Shown here piece by piece: positions 21,601 through 28,920 of a stretch of 28,920 nt of DNA (its first letter is position 1; each line of letters opens with the position of its first letter). Made by a program: the position numbers and the translations under genes. The notes beneath the pieces are model-generated. The model saw only the letters and a program-made list of their open reading frames with translations, searched no databases and was not told the origin of the DNA. Source of the DNA: Phascolomyces articulosus (lineage: Eukaryota; Mucoromycota; Mucoromycetes; Mucorales; Lichtheimiaceae); the NCBI GenBank assembly GCA_025677815.1, contig JAIXMP010000079.1:1-28920 (forward strand), in the 5' to 3' direction.

Positions 21601-22879
21601 CAATATCTTTTACTCGTTCTGGATCAATTGGATCATCCTTTTTCGAACTATTGTCATCGATATCATCCCATTTTACAGCTAAACCAGTTATAGCGAGACC
21701 AATATGAGGCATAAGATCTTTTCCAACAATTACATCTTCATTTTCTAATTCCATCACTTCAAAAGTAAAAGTAGGTTTATGATTGTTATAACTGATTTTT
21801 AAGGGACCACAAGTACCAATTCTTTTACGGTGATCACCCGTACCAGTATATTTTATTATTCCTTTTTCATTATTAATCGACCAATTATTTTTATCACACA
21901 ATCTTCTATCTACTATAGAAATTTCCGCACCAGAGTCAATAAGGGCCCAGCAGCGTTTATTCTGTATTAAAATAGGAGATCTTATGAGTGATTCAGCAGG
22001 TGGATCATAATTATTTTTGATTTGTTTTATTTTTTGTAGACTTGTATTGTTCAAGTTCTTACCAGCAGAATAAACTTCCAGTTCATTATCCAGTTCGTGT
22101 AACAGTTCATCCATGACTGTATTGGCAGGGTGGGACTCCAGCTGCTCTGATTGGCTGGCAGCATCGGAAGCCACAGGAGAAGAAACAGAAATGGCGTTTA
22201 CACGTCTTTCTGCATTTTCTTCTTTTTTCTTCTTTTTGGCGTCGCGGTATTCCTGACAACGGTGTTCTTTTGACCAGACATCACCACAATAGATACATTC
22301 GCCTTTTTTAAAGCGATTACTAGCAGCAGTTGATGATGGCGAACCTTCCTTTTTTAATTGGCAGTCTTGAGCTTTATGTTTGATATAACTTTTGTGGTGT
22401 GGGCACCAGTTTTTCTTTTCTTCACCAGTTGACCCACCATTGTTAAAACGACGACATTGGCTAGACGAACCAGCAGCTTCTTCTTGTCGACTTCTTTTGG
22501 AAATCGTAACAGCAGCACCAACTCGGATTAACTCGTCAACTGTATATTTTTTGTTGGTACCATAGCGACTTGTCCAGGCCATTCTTACTAGTTCTTCAAC
22601 CCTGGGTTCCATAGATGTGAGGAATGTGATAGCAACACCATGTTCTTCTCCTGAAAGATCGCCATCATGACAACCATTCAGATAACGAGTACCATATTCA
22701 ACAACAGTTTCGTCCTTTCGCATTCTCATATTCCATACTTCCCTAGCCTTATCCACCGAGGAATCTGCGGGTTGGAATCTTGCTCTTACTTCTTGGCACA
22801 CCTTCTCCCACTTGATGTTTTTACCCTTTAATTTTTGGTTATACCAGAGCTTGTAGTCACAATGGAAAGCCAAAGGGAG
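18686..22879 (-). CDS. pol: Gag C-terminal part and complete Pol polyprotein of the gypsy element
   Basis: Open frame of about 1,395 residues after an in-frame TAG (22882-22880), ending in TAA at 18686. The listed begin is not a true start; the frame continues upstream into gag. Domains (residues counted from 22873): gag helical domain 1-130; CCHC-type knuckle C-X2-C...H-X-C at about 193-206; protease DSGAE 313-317; reverse transcriptase with catalytic Asp in TTLDLSSAY (571) and YIDD (631-634); RNase H Asp 782, Glu 823, Asp 848, Asp 891; integrase zinc finger H952, H957, C989, C992 and catalytic D1020, D1079, E1115; chromodomain about 1298-1350 (YEIQSILKH, YLVRWKGY), which in chromoviruses steers integration to marked chromatin. 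All catalytic residues are present. Pol looks intact; expression depends on the damaged gag start. Confidence 0.95.
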   Translation of the reverse strand, partial: LPLAFHCDYKLWYNQKLKGKNIKWEKVCQEVRARFQPADSSVDKAREVWNMRMRKDETVVEYGTRYLNGCHDGDLSGEEHGVAITFLTSMEPRVEELVRMAWTSRYGTNKKYTVDELIRVGAAVTISKRSRQEEAAGSSSQCRRFNNGGSTGEEKKNWCPHHKSYIKHKAQDCQLKKEGSPSSTAASNRFKKGECIYCGDVWSKEHRCQEYRDAKKKKKEENAERRVNAISVSSPVASDAASQSEQLESHPANTVMDELLHELDNELEVYSAGKNLNNTSLQKIKQIKNNYDPPAESLIRSPILIQNKRCWALIDSGAEISIVDRRLCDKNNWSINNEKGIIKYTGTGDHRKRIGTCGPLKISYNNHKPTFTFEVMELENEDVIVGKDLMPHIGLAITGLAVKWDDIDDNSSKKDDPIDPERVKDIEYPAGSTEQRKEFFEQIQPWLDRNSKIPLTSFCPLEESIIELPTPKGVTSFQRQYPHPYHLRPVVDEAVKKWLEDGVIIRAPVNTAWNSPITVVDKKSSSGEITGKRICLDVRQLNNKLLTNDRHPLPLIKEIFADLSGAIVFTTLDLSSAYHRFRIKKEYQDRTAFTHNNTQYVFQACPFGLRPIASRFQRVMSRIFQDMPFVRCYIDDIVIATKEDINLHKEHVKKVIQALTENNLIINYKKSKFMQTQIYLLGFRLSPQGRQIERSKISNVLNWPIPQNGKQVQRLLGTVNFFRDHIPHVAKICASLDKLRHEGSLKKIWNNQHLQSFNLIKKALAANVLLEFPNMQEQFYVATDASSHGIGAVLFQHINGKDRYISFIARQLGKSEVNYSATKRELLGVVFALTKWHEFLWANPFTLITDCKALTYLHTQKIANPMMINWYNILFRYNFTVTHLPGLQNVLPDHLSRLFTPSDSLEGGKSIKITALKKVETTKTNVFKMKNRVKPKDFMTPPDADRKAELEAAHLKVGHRGAEHIVKYLQYYCGLSWNSILQDAVKIVSSCPECMKYNIAQKGYNPLRPIYAYIPGDSWGMDLACFNKTSTSGNNYLFLMVDICTRFVILKAILNKQSNTIVKAIIDVISIFGYPRSIQHDNGNEFKNIPMKKLVESLGIDQRFSTAYHPRGNGVSEKFIQSALHILRKKVKGAARDWDYYVPSTQLELNTQISKRLKTPPFSLMFARKLNEFRDYRPDKAIPQKPMTKDELIKKIEHMENIVFPAIQQRTKEFIQKQKDTFDKKHKLVEFPEQSHVMAKVHLRNNKLALIYEGPYTVLRKTEGGTYILQDEQGILMPRNYAPSELKLISQDEVIPADEIYEIQSILKHRGKPGNREYLVRWKGYELKDDSWLTPNKFTDPDFIIQYWYQLGLNEKDDNTLKRKNNLTEENNNEITIKRKSSNATDTNLRRSKRIKK
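20156..20167 (-). promoter_or_regulatory. Internal copy of the polypurine tract (possible central PPT)
   Basis: The same 12 bases as the 3-prime tract (CTGGAGGGGGGT on the element strand), in frame inside pol between RNase H and integrase, encoding Leu-Glu-Gly-Gly. Central tracts are known in lentiviruses and Ty1; function here is inferred. Confidence 0.55.
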
Positions 22880-23498
22880 CTACTTAGACCAATTCTTGTC
22901 AATACTTCCACCTGTGTTGGCTTCAACAATTTTTTCGAACTGGTCCAGAAAATGATCTGCTGACTCAAATACTTCTTTCTTATTATTTATCTTGATAGAA
23001 GTATTGGCTATTTGACAATACGGGACGTCCTTGGCTGTCATTCTGTCAACACTCTTGGACGCAGGTTCTTCATCCAAATTGTTATTTTCAACAAATTCTT
23101 GTCTATACAATTGACGGAAGGCAACTAGGGTCTTTTGTTGATGGATGATTTCAGCTTGTCTTTCAACCAAAGTTTTATCACTAGCGGATTCAGCACCTTG
23201 ATTATATTCATTCAATTTTTTCTTCAAACTTTCCTTACTACGGTCATAATGTTTTTCAACACGAACTTGGGATCAGCATACTTGGAATAGATTGAACCAG
23301 AGGAACCGGTATGATTGGTCTGATTGGATGGGGCAGGGGAACTATGATCATCTTGCTGGATTATAGTTTCTTGAACCATTTGAATATCTTCTTCCATAGG
23401 TACGACTTCATTACCATTAGATTGAACGGAGGTAGCATCATCATTTTCTTGATAATTGAGAGGGGCAAGTTATTTTGTTCGTTTGATTGTTGAGACAT
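22880..23498 (-). pseudogene. gag: Gag N-terminal region, two frame changes and one TAG
   Basis: The likely start is the ATG at 23498-23496 (MSQQSNEQNNLPLS). The reading then shifts near 23455 to a frame giving a long Gln/Asp/Ser-rich stretch (from NYQENDDATS through VPMEEDIQMV to GSIYSKYADP), and shifts again near 23270 to the pol frame (VRVEKHYDRSKESLKKK), ending at the in-frame TAG 22882-22880 after IDKNWSK. The last stop sits inside the gag structural domain (LPLAFHCDYKLWYN follows), not at the gag-pol border, so it is not a classical readthrough site. Two indels plus a CAG-to-TAG or similar change are the simplest explanation; sequencing error is possible for the indels. Confidence 0.75.
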
Positions 23499-23537
23499 GT
23501 TAGGTAATTTAAAAATATAAGTATTCAAAGGAAAAAA

Positions 23538-24010
23538 TGTGGAATTTGGTAGGTTTTTATATCAGAAAATAGAAAATGGACGGTATGAATCCTTTGAGAC
23601 TTTTCTTAAAGGTTTATTATGCGAGTTCCAAATGGAAATAAAAGTTAATTAAAGGGTTTTTACAATTACTTTCACAATGGCTTATTTATACTTTTTCTAT
23701 TCTATGATGGATGAGGGCTTAGTGGATTATTATGTATTATGTATAACGGATTCGGGTCCTTCTTGTATAATTATTTCTTTTATGAGAATGATAGTAATAT
23801 GGGATCTATAGGATCGAGTGCAAGAATATGGCGCACCCTTTGATCCTTTCTTTTAGATTTTTTTGTGTAGTACATCGTTATGCGATTTGACTTAATTTCC
23901 TTTTTAAAATTGAAGGATTTGGGTTTCCTTATTTGGACATGTTCTTTGGGCTGAGCCCTTATATGATATATGTTTTATCATGGAGTTATTTTATTATGTA
24001 GAATATGACA
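23538..24010 (-). repeat. 5-prime LTR of the gypsy element
   Basis: 473 bp. On the element strand it has a TATA-like TATAAATAAG (23690-23681) and an AATAAA signal (23618-23613). The sequence just inside this LTR (TTTTTTCCTTTGAATACTT on the element strand) lacks the usual TGG-starting tRNA primer site. Confidence 0.97.
23681..23690 (-). promoter_or_regulatory. TATA-like box of the LTR promoter
   Basis: TATAAATAAG on the element strand, about 70 bp before the AATAAA signal. The equivalent site in the other LTR is 18273-18282. Confidence 0.6.
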
Positions 24011-24140
24011 GTAGTGTTGTTATAATAGCAATGTTATTATAATAGCAATGTTATTATAATGGTGATGTTATTATAATTACAGTGTTGTTGTAATGGCGAT
24101 GTTGTTGTAATGGCAATGTTGTTATAATGGTGATGCTGGT
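24011..24140 (+). repeat. 17-bp minisatellite, right half
   Basis: About seven more units (GTTGTTATAATGGTGAT type), starting with the GTAGT duplication. Together with 18008-18129 there are about 14 units, against two to three in the left TIR. Confidence 0.85.
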
Positions 24141-24401
24141 GAATAAAAATGAAAAGAGGTCAGGTTATAATATATTTTTTTTTAAAAAAAAGAAATAAGT
24201 ATATACTCAACAATATTGCTCTATTCAACCTAATCCTTTTTTCTATACATTTACAGCACTTTTTTTCTTCATACTCCCATTTATAAATACCTTTTTAAAA
24301 TGATTCTTCTATTGATACATTTTTCTATTTCAAAGTTAATTGTTATGAAATATATTATAATACTATTACCTTTAAACTTTTAAAACTGGTTTTCCCCTTT
24401 T
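24016..24401 (-). repeat. Right TIR of the MULE, outer part
   Basis: Reverse complement of about 14679-14985 apart from the expanded minisatellite; it ends TTTTCCCCTTTT directly before CACTAG. Confidence 0.85.
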
Positions 24402-24902
24402 CACTAGAAAAAAGGGAGGATTTCACAAGAATTTCACAATTGTGATATTCTTATGAGATATTAACTAGTCAAGTATGTTTCACTAAAATTTCATTACTTT
24501 CTTGATATTTCAAATATTATAGAGATATCACAAGAATTTCATTACTTTTTAAATTTCTATAAATTATTATTAAAGCACTTTTGTTCTGTTTATCAACATT
24601 GCTTTATATTATATATGCTTTTAATATTATATATTATAAGATTATTAACTATAAAAGAATCAAATAAAAATTGCCATTGTTCAACAGCATCATTTAAACT
24701 AATCAGTTTTAACATTTTAAATTTAAAATGGTTCTGTTAATTTATTTATTATATACTAAATACTATCTAATATAGTGTTGTACTTAAATGCATATAAAAA
24801 TCATTAAAAATCCATAGCAATATTATACTCTTATTTATACCCTTCCAACATAAAACACAGTAAAGATCAGATATATAAAATATATAAAATTAATTCACTT
24901 TA
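24402..24902. other. Putative CACTA terminus and subterminal repeats
   Basis: Contains an imperfect palindrome around 24428-24453 (core TCACAATTGTGA) and at least three copies of an ATTTCA(C/T)-containing motif. Such arrays bind the element's own DNA-binding protein in known CACTA elements. No coding sequence; the rest is A/T-rich. Confidence 0.5.
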
Positions 24903-25750
24903 TTAAAAAAAATATTCCTTAACAACATAAGTTCTAACTTTTTTAGCACACTGTTGTACCTGTGTAGGAGTAATATCATCATCACTCTATGCATTGTTGT
25001 CTGAGCTGCTGTTATATTCTTCTGGCTCTTCCAGCCCTTCCTAGTCAATCTCTTCCTCCTCCTCTTCCTACTCTTCCTTCACTTCTTCCTCTTTCTCATC
25101 ATCAGAACCAAATGATTCCTTATCCTACAAAGGGATAGGGTCTATTGGCAGACCTGCCAAACTACAGCCAAAGTGCTTGCACAGCTCAACATCATTCTTG
25201 TGCTGGTAGGCACCTTTTCTCCTATAATATGTTGGTAATATCACGTTAGAATACAGTATCATCCCAATTTATTGAAAATCATTCATCAAAAATAATATAT
25301 TTTACATACCATTTTCTTGCCTAGTAGCAAACCAATACAGGGTCATCATTATATGCTATACCTGTAAAACTATCCCATACTGTATAGTAATAATAATTGT
25401 TGCATAACAATTGCTTCACCCTATTTAATGTAGCATTAATGTAAACCATCAAATCTAGAAAATATAACATCAATAGTAACAGCAGCAATAATAATAGTAT
25501 TGATACTTACACTTTACAACGCGCCAGCTTTGCTTTATCATCCAACTCATCATCCAACTCATCATCTGACTCATCATCAGTGTTGGTGCTTCTATTATTT
25601 TAAATTGAAAATTAATATAAGGTCATGTAATGGCAACATATGTTGAATACATCAATTGTCTTACTATACTTACTCGCAGGAATGTGGTTGTTTGTTTGGA
25701 GGAAAATCATCCTCATGATCTGAATGATGACGTTTGGTAGCAAGGTTCAT
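24903..25750 (-). pseudogene. Unrecognised CACTA-associated gene, four exons, five in-frame TAG codons
   Basis: I do not recognise the family. Proposed exons: 25750-25674 (ATG start, MNLATKRHHSDHEDDFPP), 25591-25511 (Asp/Glu-rich, ending KAKLARCKV), 25454-25310 (DLMVYINATLNRVKQLL, then YTVWDSFTGIAYNDDPVLVCY) and 25221-24903 (RKGAYQHKNDVELCKHFGC, then a long acidic tail). Donors are GTAAGT/GTATGT and acceptors TAG. The exon 2-3 junction does not keep frame with these sites, so one site is wrong or there is an indel. All five in-frame stops are TAG (one after VLVCY, four in exon 4), each compatible with a former CAG. It is divergent from the tnp2 gene, as expected of a second CACTA gene, perhaps a TnpA-like DNA-binding protein; that role is a guess. 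Confidence 0.6.
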
Positions 25751-26246
25751 TTTTATGTTGGTTACAGTAGTTATTGTTAATATGAAAAAGCAAAAAGTAA
25801 AAGATAAATGTTTATAAGAAATACAATGACAAAAAAAAAGAAATTGTTCTTATATACCCTCTATATTACCATTTATGAATGTTTTCAATGCATCAAAAGT
25901 GGAAACTCGTGTTACTTAGAACTGCGTTTTTTTTTGAACTAGTCTGACCAATGATGATGATGATATGATGAATGGAGTGGTTATGAAGAAAGTTGCCTAA
26001 AATATTAAGAGGTAAAAAAAAAATCAATGGCATATATAATTACTCTTATAGGCGATAGTATGTCCATGGATTATTGGTTATGTGTTTAAGTCGAAATCTA
26101 GATGGTCAAAAAAACCTAAAATATAAGATATACATGTGTATCACAAGCACTGCTGTGGAATATTAATAAGTAGGGCATATCACACTAGCCCTTGCTTTTT
26201 ATATACATATTTAACTTCTTTCACTTATAACAATTTTCAATTTGAA
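25751..26246. promoter_or_regulatory. Intergenic region between divergent CACTA genes
   Basis: About 500 bp without coding sequence. A TATA-like TTTATATACATA near 26198 lies about 45 bp before the tnp2 ATG. A TGATGATGATGATA run occurs at 25952-25966. Probably holds both promoters. Confidence 0.45.
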
Positions 26247-28875
26247 ATGTCTTCCATAAAACCTTCAGCAAAGAATTGAAGACTTTGCCCTTGTGATGAT
26301 TGCAAGAATCTTGCTGAATATATGCATTATCAACTTCCAGGCACTATTCATAATCATTTAAATTTATAAGAAGTAGTAAGTTTTGAATTAGATTATTTTC
26401 ATTTATAAATGTTATACTTATTTCTTCATTTAGAGAAAAGCTAAAGAAAATGCGCTCCAAAGAATTGTAGAAACTAATCATGTAGAAACATTAGAAATAG
26501 AGGGTAAGTAATAGTAATAGATAAAGTTATAGAGAAAAAAAATATAGAATTTAGACTAACAACACAATCTTTAGTTCCTCAAACAGACCAGACTCCGGCT
26601 GAAACAGATTTGGATAATGGTGAGATATTTCTCTCAGAGAATATGTTGCCTGCAGCAGAAGTCGAGTCTGAGCAAAATGATTCATTTGATAATGATACAG
26701 AACAAGGCACTGACCTAGTTGCTATAGATATTAATGATGAGAGTAATGGTAAGTTTTATTAAATTTTATGATAATGAATAAAAAAAGGAATAATTGAAAA
26801 AAGCTAATAATAAAAAAAAAGCTCCTACTATAGAATCACTATATTTATTTATGGCAGTTTTCATGCTACTTTTCCATACCTTTTTCCTTACCAATAAGGC
26901 TTCAACTATTTTGCTTCGATTTTTTAATCATCTACTTGCTGCCCTTGGCCATGCTTATTGCTTTAACACTATACCAGACACCATTAAAAAACAATTAAAC
27001 TTTGATTCATTAACAGATTCACTTACCTGTTATGCCGTTTGTCCTAGTTGCCATATACTTTACCATCATTCTCCCAAAATACCACCTTCTTGTCTTGTAG
27101 AACAACTTCCTCATCATCCAATCCCTACAAATCGTTTCTGCTGCAACACTACCTTTACAACTTCTTTACCTTGTGAATTCGCATACAATCCTTTGATCTC
27201 TAGTCTTCGTCATATTATTAGCCGACCTAATTATATTGATGATGCTGAAAGCTGGCATAATCGTAATATACCTGATGATATGCTGTTTGATATCTATGAC
27301 GGTCATGTTTGGAAAGAATTCACTGCCAACACTATACTACCATCTGCAACAGCACCATGAATTGAACATCTTGCTTTGCTCACCTTGAATATCAACTGGT
27401 TTGAACCTTTCAACTAGGGATCGTCACAATATTCATATGGAGCAATTTATCTTACAATAAACAATATTTCACATAAGTACCGTTTCAAGCAAGAAAATGT
27501 GATTCTCATTGGCATAATGCCTGGTCCTACAGTGTCTCACACTTATGAACTAAATAATTACCTAAACCCACTCGTTGATGAACTTAAAACGTTGTATAAT
27601 AATGGTATTGATGTGTTTGTGCCTTCAACAGGTCAAATGATCTATGTGAAAGCTGCATTGGTAATGGTTGCCTCAAATATGCCTGCCACTTACAAAGCTT
27701 GTTGATTCACTGCACCAACTAGCCACTGTAGTTGTTATAAGTGTAATTTTTCATTTCCTGTTGACAGCACTACATGAAGGGTCAATTTTGGTAGCAATGG
27801 TTTCGATGTTGATAAATGGAAATATCAACATAGTCGCAATAGCATGATTACACATGCCAATGAATGGCGAATGGTAATGACAAAAAAGGAATGATATAAC
27901 ATTAAGTATGACTTTGGTATACAGTGGTTAGTTCTTCATAAACTTCTATATTTTGATGCTGTTAGATTCACTGTAATCGATCTGATGCATAATGTTCTTC
28001 TTAGAATGGCAAAAAAAATGTTCGAGTTATGGAAATTGATGGATTATGATTTGGAAAAGATGAAGTAGTTGGTATATGGCCTTCTTATACCTAAAGACTT
28101 AGATGTGCTTTCACCAGAAAGAATTGCTTCTAGCTTGCCACAAATGAAAGCTACTAAATGGAAGAGCTGGTGTTTGGTATATTCTCCCTTGCTACTATAA
28201 GAATGTTTGGATCCCATCAAGTTTCAATACTGGATGAAGTTCATCAATGCATGTCACCTTTTACTGAAGCCATCCATCTCTCACACTGAGATCGATATGG
28301 CACATACCCTTTTGGTTGATTTCTGCAATGAAACTGTTTCTCTTTTCAATTCTACAGCTATAATACTGAATATGCATGCACATTGTCATTTGAAAGAAAG
28401 CATTCTTAATTTTGGACTGGTATATGCATTTTGGTTGTTTTAGTTCAAACAGTACAATAGACTTCTTGGCAATATCATGACAAATAGAAAGGGTACATTT
28501 GAAAGAACATATATGAAGCGCTTCCTTGAACAAGCTAGTGCTTATGATTATATTAACGCCAATACTGCTTCCCATATCAATGATGACCAACTCGAATTTC
28601 TCTATCATTTAGTAAACACCTCATCCACAGCAGCAACGACCATGCAAGTTAATACAATAGAAAACTTTGATATCTGTAAGTACATTAATACCTCTGCATT
28701 GGCTCAACATGCAAATGGTTCCAAACCCTTACTACCTAACACCATTCCACTCATATCTAAAAACTCTCCTAAACACAAACTCCCACATGATCACTATGAT
28801 GCTTTACTTGAATTCTACCAAGTAGTATACCAAGAACAACAAAATGCTGACAATTACCTTTCTCCTCACTTATGA
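26247..28875 (+). pseudogene. tnp2-family (Transposase_21) CACTA transposase, ten nonsense codons, no frameshift
   Basis: Exons 26247-26375, 26434-26503, 26575-26748 and 26834-28875 join into 805 codons in one frame, with GTAAG(T) donors. N-terminus: a Cys motif RLCPCDDCKN followed by NHLNL, as usual for tnp2 proteins, then an acidic linker. The large exon has a CPSCHILYH zinc-binding motif, NWFEPF, AIYLTINNI, ENVILIGIMPGP, NNYLNPLVDEL, a CSCYKC motif, the conserved RFTVIDLMHNVLL block and the late HCHLKESILNFG and RLLGN segments. In-frame stops: TGA 26277, TAA 26367, TGA 27358, TAG 27415, TGA 27703, TGA 27775, TGA 27892, TAG 28066, TAA 28198, TAG 28441. Most could be former CGA, CAG or CAA. 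The true stop is at 28873. Function by family: DNA cleavage at CACTA ends. Confidence 0.88.
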
Positions 28876-28920
28876 ATCCTAATCCTATCCTACCATATGT
28901 ATACTGCTTTAAAAACTGTC
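28876..28920. other. Downstream of tnp2; window edge
   Basis: 45 bases after the transposase stop; nothing recognisable. Confidence 0.5.

Larger units (their letters stand above)
18130..24010 (-). mobile_element. Ty3/gypsy chromovirus-type LTR retrotransposon
   Basis: Two 473-bp LTRs (TG...CA) differ at a single base (C at 18522, T at 23930), and a 5-bp duplication GTAGT flanks the element. It is read on the minus strand: 5-prime LTR 23538-24010, gag, protease, reverse transcriptase, RNase H, integrase, chromodomain, polypurine tract, 3-prime LTR 18130-18602. Order and chromodomain place it among the chromoviruses. It lies inside the right TIR of the MULE and is the youngest layer in this part of the window. 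Confidence 0.97.
14679..24401. mobile_element. Mutator-like element (MULE) with long TIRs, interrupted by a gypsy element
   Basis: Inverted repeats of about 600 bp lie at 14679 to about 15275 and about 17715-24401, the latter split by the Ty3/gypsy insertion at 18130-24010. Outer ends read AAAAGAGGAAAACTGG on the left and, in reverse, AAAAGGGGAAAACCAG on the right. Between them is a broken MULE transposase gene. I see no 8-11 bp target duplication; the right flank is the putative start of a CACTA element. Without the retrotransposon the element would be about 3.8 kb. Confidence 0.8.
24402..28920. mobile_element. CACTA-type (En/Spm, tnp2) transposon, left part; right end outside the window
   Basis: It starts CACTAGAAAAAAGGG directly after the MULE end, followed by subterminal repeats of CAAGAATTTCA and ATTTCATTACTTT type (24425-24545). 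It contains a divergent gene pair: a minus-strand gene of unknown role and a plus-strand tnp2 transposase. No matching CTAGTG end occurs before 28920, so the right end lies beyond. The CACTA start is inferred from motif and position. Confidence 0.6.

Noticed and set aside
21240..21707. Plus-strand open frames opposite pol
   Set aside because: They are antisense shadows of the conserved protease and reverse transcriptase frame and carry no motif of their own.
22880..22882. TAG as a programmed gag-pol readthrough site
   Set aside because: The stop lies inside the gag structural domain, well before the zinc knuckle and protease, so readthrough there would not separate Gag from Gag-Pol.
14665..24412. 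Target-site duplication for the MULE
   Set aside because: Left flank ATTTTGACAT and right flank CACTAGAAAA share no repeat; the right side seems to be another element.
9566..28875. Reassigned stop codons (TGA, TAG or TAA read as sense)
   Set aside because: The long gypsy pol frame has no internal stop over 1,395 codons and ends in TAA. TGG, CAG and CGA are still used, and different genes show different stops at sites matching C-to-T change. Mutation explains the data better than a new code.
1..28920. CRISPR array, rRNA genes, bacterial operons
   Set aside because: No regular spacer-repeat pattern, no rRNA-like conserved blocks, and the genes have spliceosomal introns.

Overview
The window is a nested stack of transposable elements in an A+T-rich eukaryotic genome (roughly three quarters A+T by eye). 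I found no host housekeeping gene, rRNA gene, CRISPR array or bacterial signal. Short introns (about 70-200 bp, GTAAGT-like donors, CTAAC/CTAAT-like branch sites) and the mix of element families (Ty3/gypsy chromovirus, Harbinger with SANT partner, Mutator-like, CACTA/tnp2, Merlin-like, and a chromodomain-bearing DDE transposase) suggest an early-diverging fungus of the Mucoromycota/Glomeromycotina kind. That assignment is inference.

Layout: 1-676 no clear gene; 677-2119 broken DDE transposase ending in a truncated chromodomain; 2121-4853 Merlin-like element with a five-exon transposase; 4854-6133 decayed sequence; 6134-8444 non-autonomous element carrying two giant foldback elements, A (6269-7110) and B (7180-7875); 8445-9319 unexplained sequence relatively rich in CpG; 9320-12483 complete Harbinger element with convergent transposase and SANT genes; 12484-14678 decayed repeats, including a second copy (13370-13974) of the end of the 6134-8444 element; 14679-24401 Mutator-like element with TIRs of about 600 bp, whose right TIR is split by a Ty3/gypsy element (18130-24010, 473-bp LTRs differing at one base, 5-bp target duplication GTAGT); 24402 to the window end, left part of a CACTA-type element with two divergent genes, one encoding a tnp2 transposase.

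Two patterns run through the window. First, most transposase genes keep frame and splice sites but carry in-frame stops. Nearly all fit C-to-T change (CGA to TGA, CAG to TAG, CAA to TAA, or TGG on the other strand), which points to cytosine deamination or RIP-like mutation rather than ordinary decay. Second, foldbacks A and B are built of serial hairpins. At equivalent positions the hairpin arms differ in sequence between A and B yet stay complementary, while the spacers between them are conserved. This covarying hairpin array is the most unusual signal I see.
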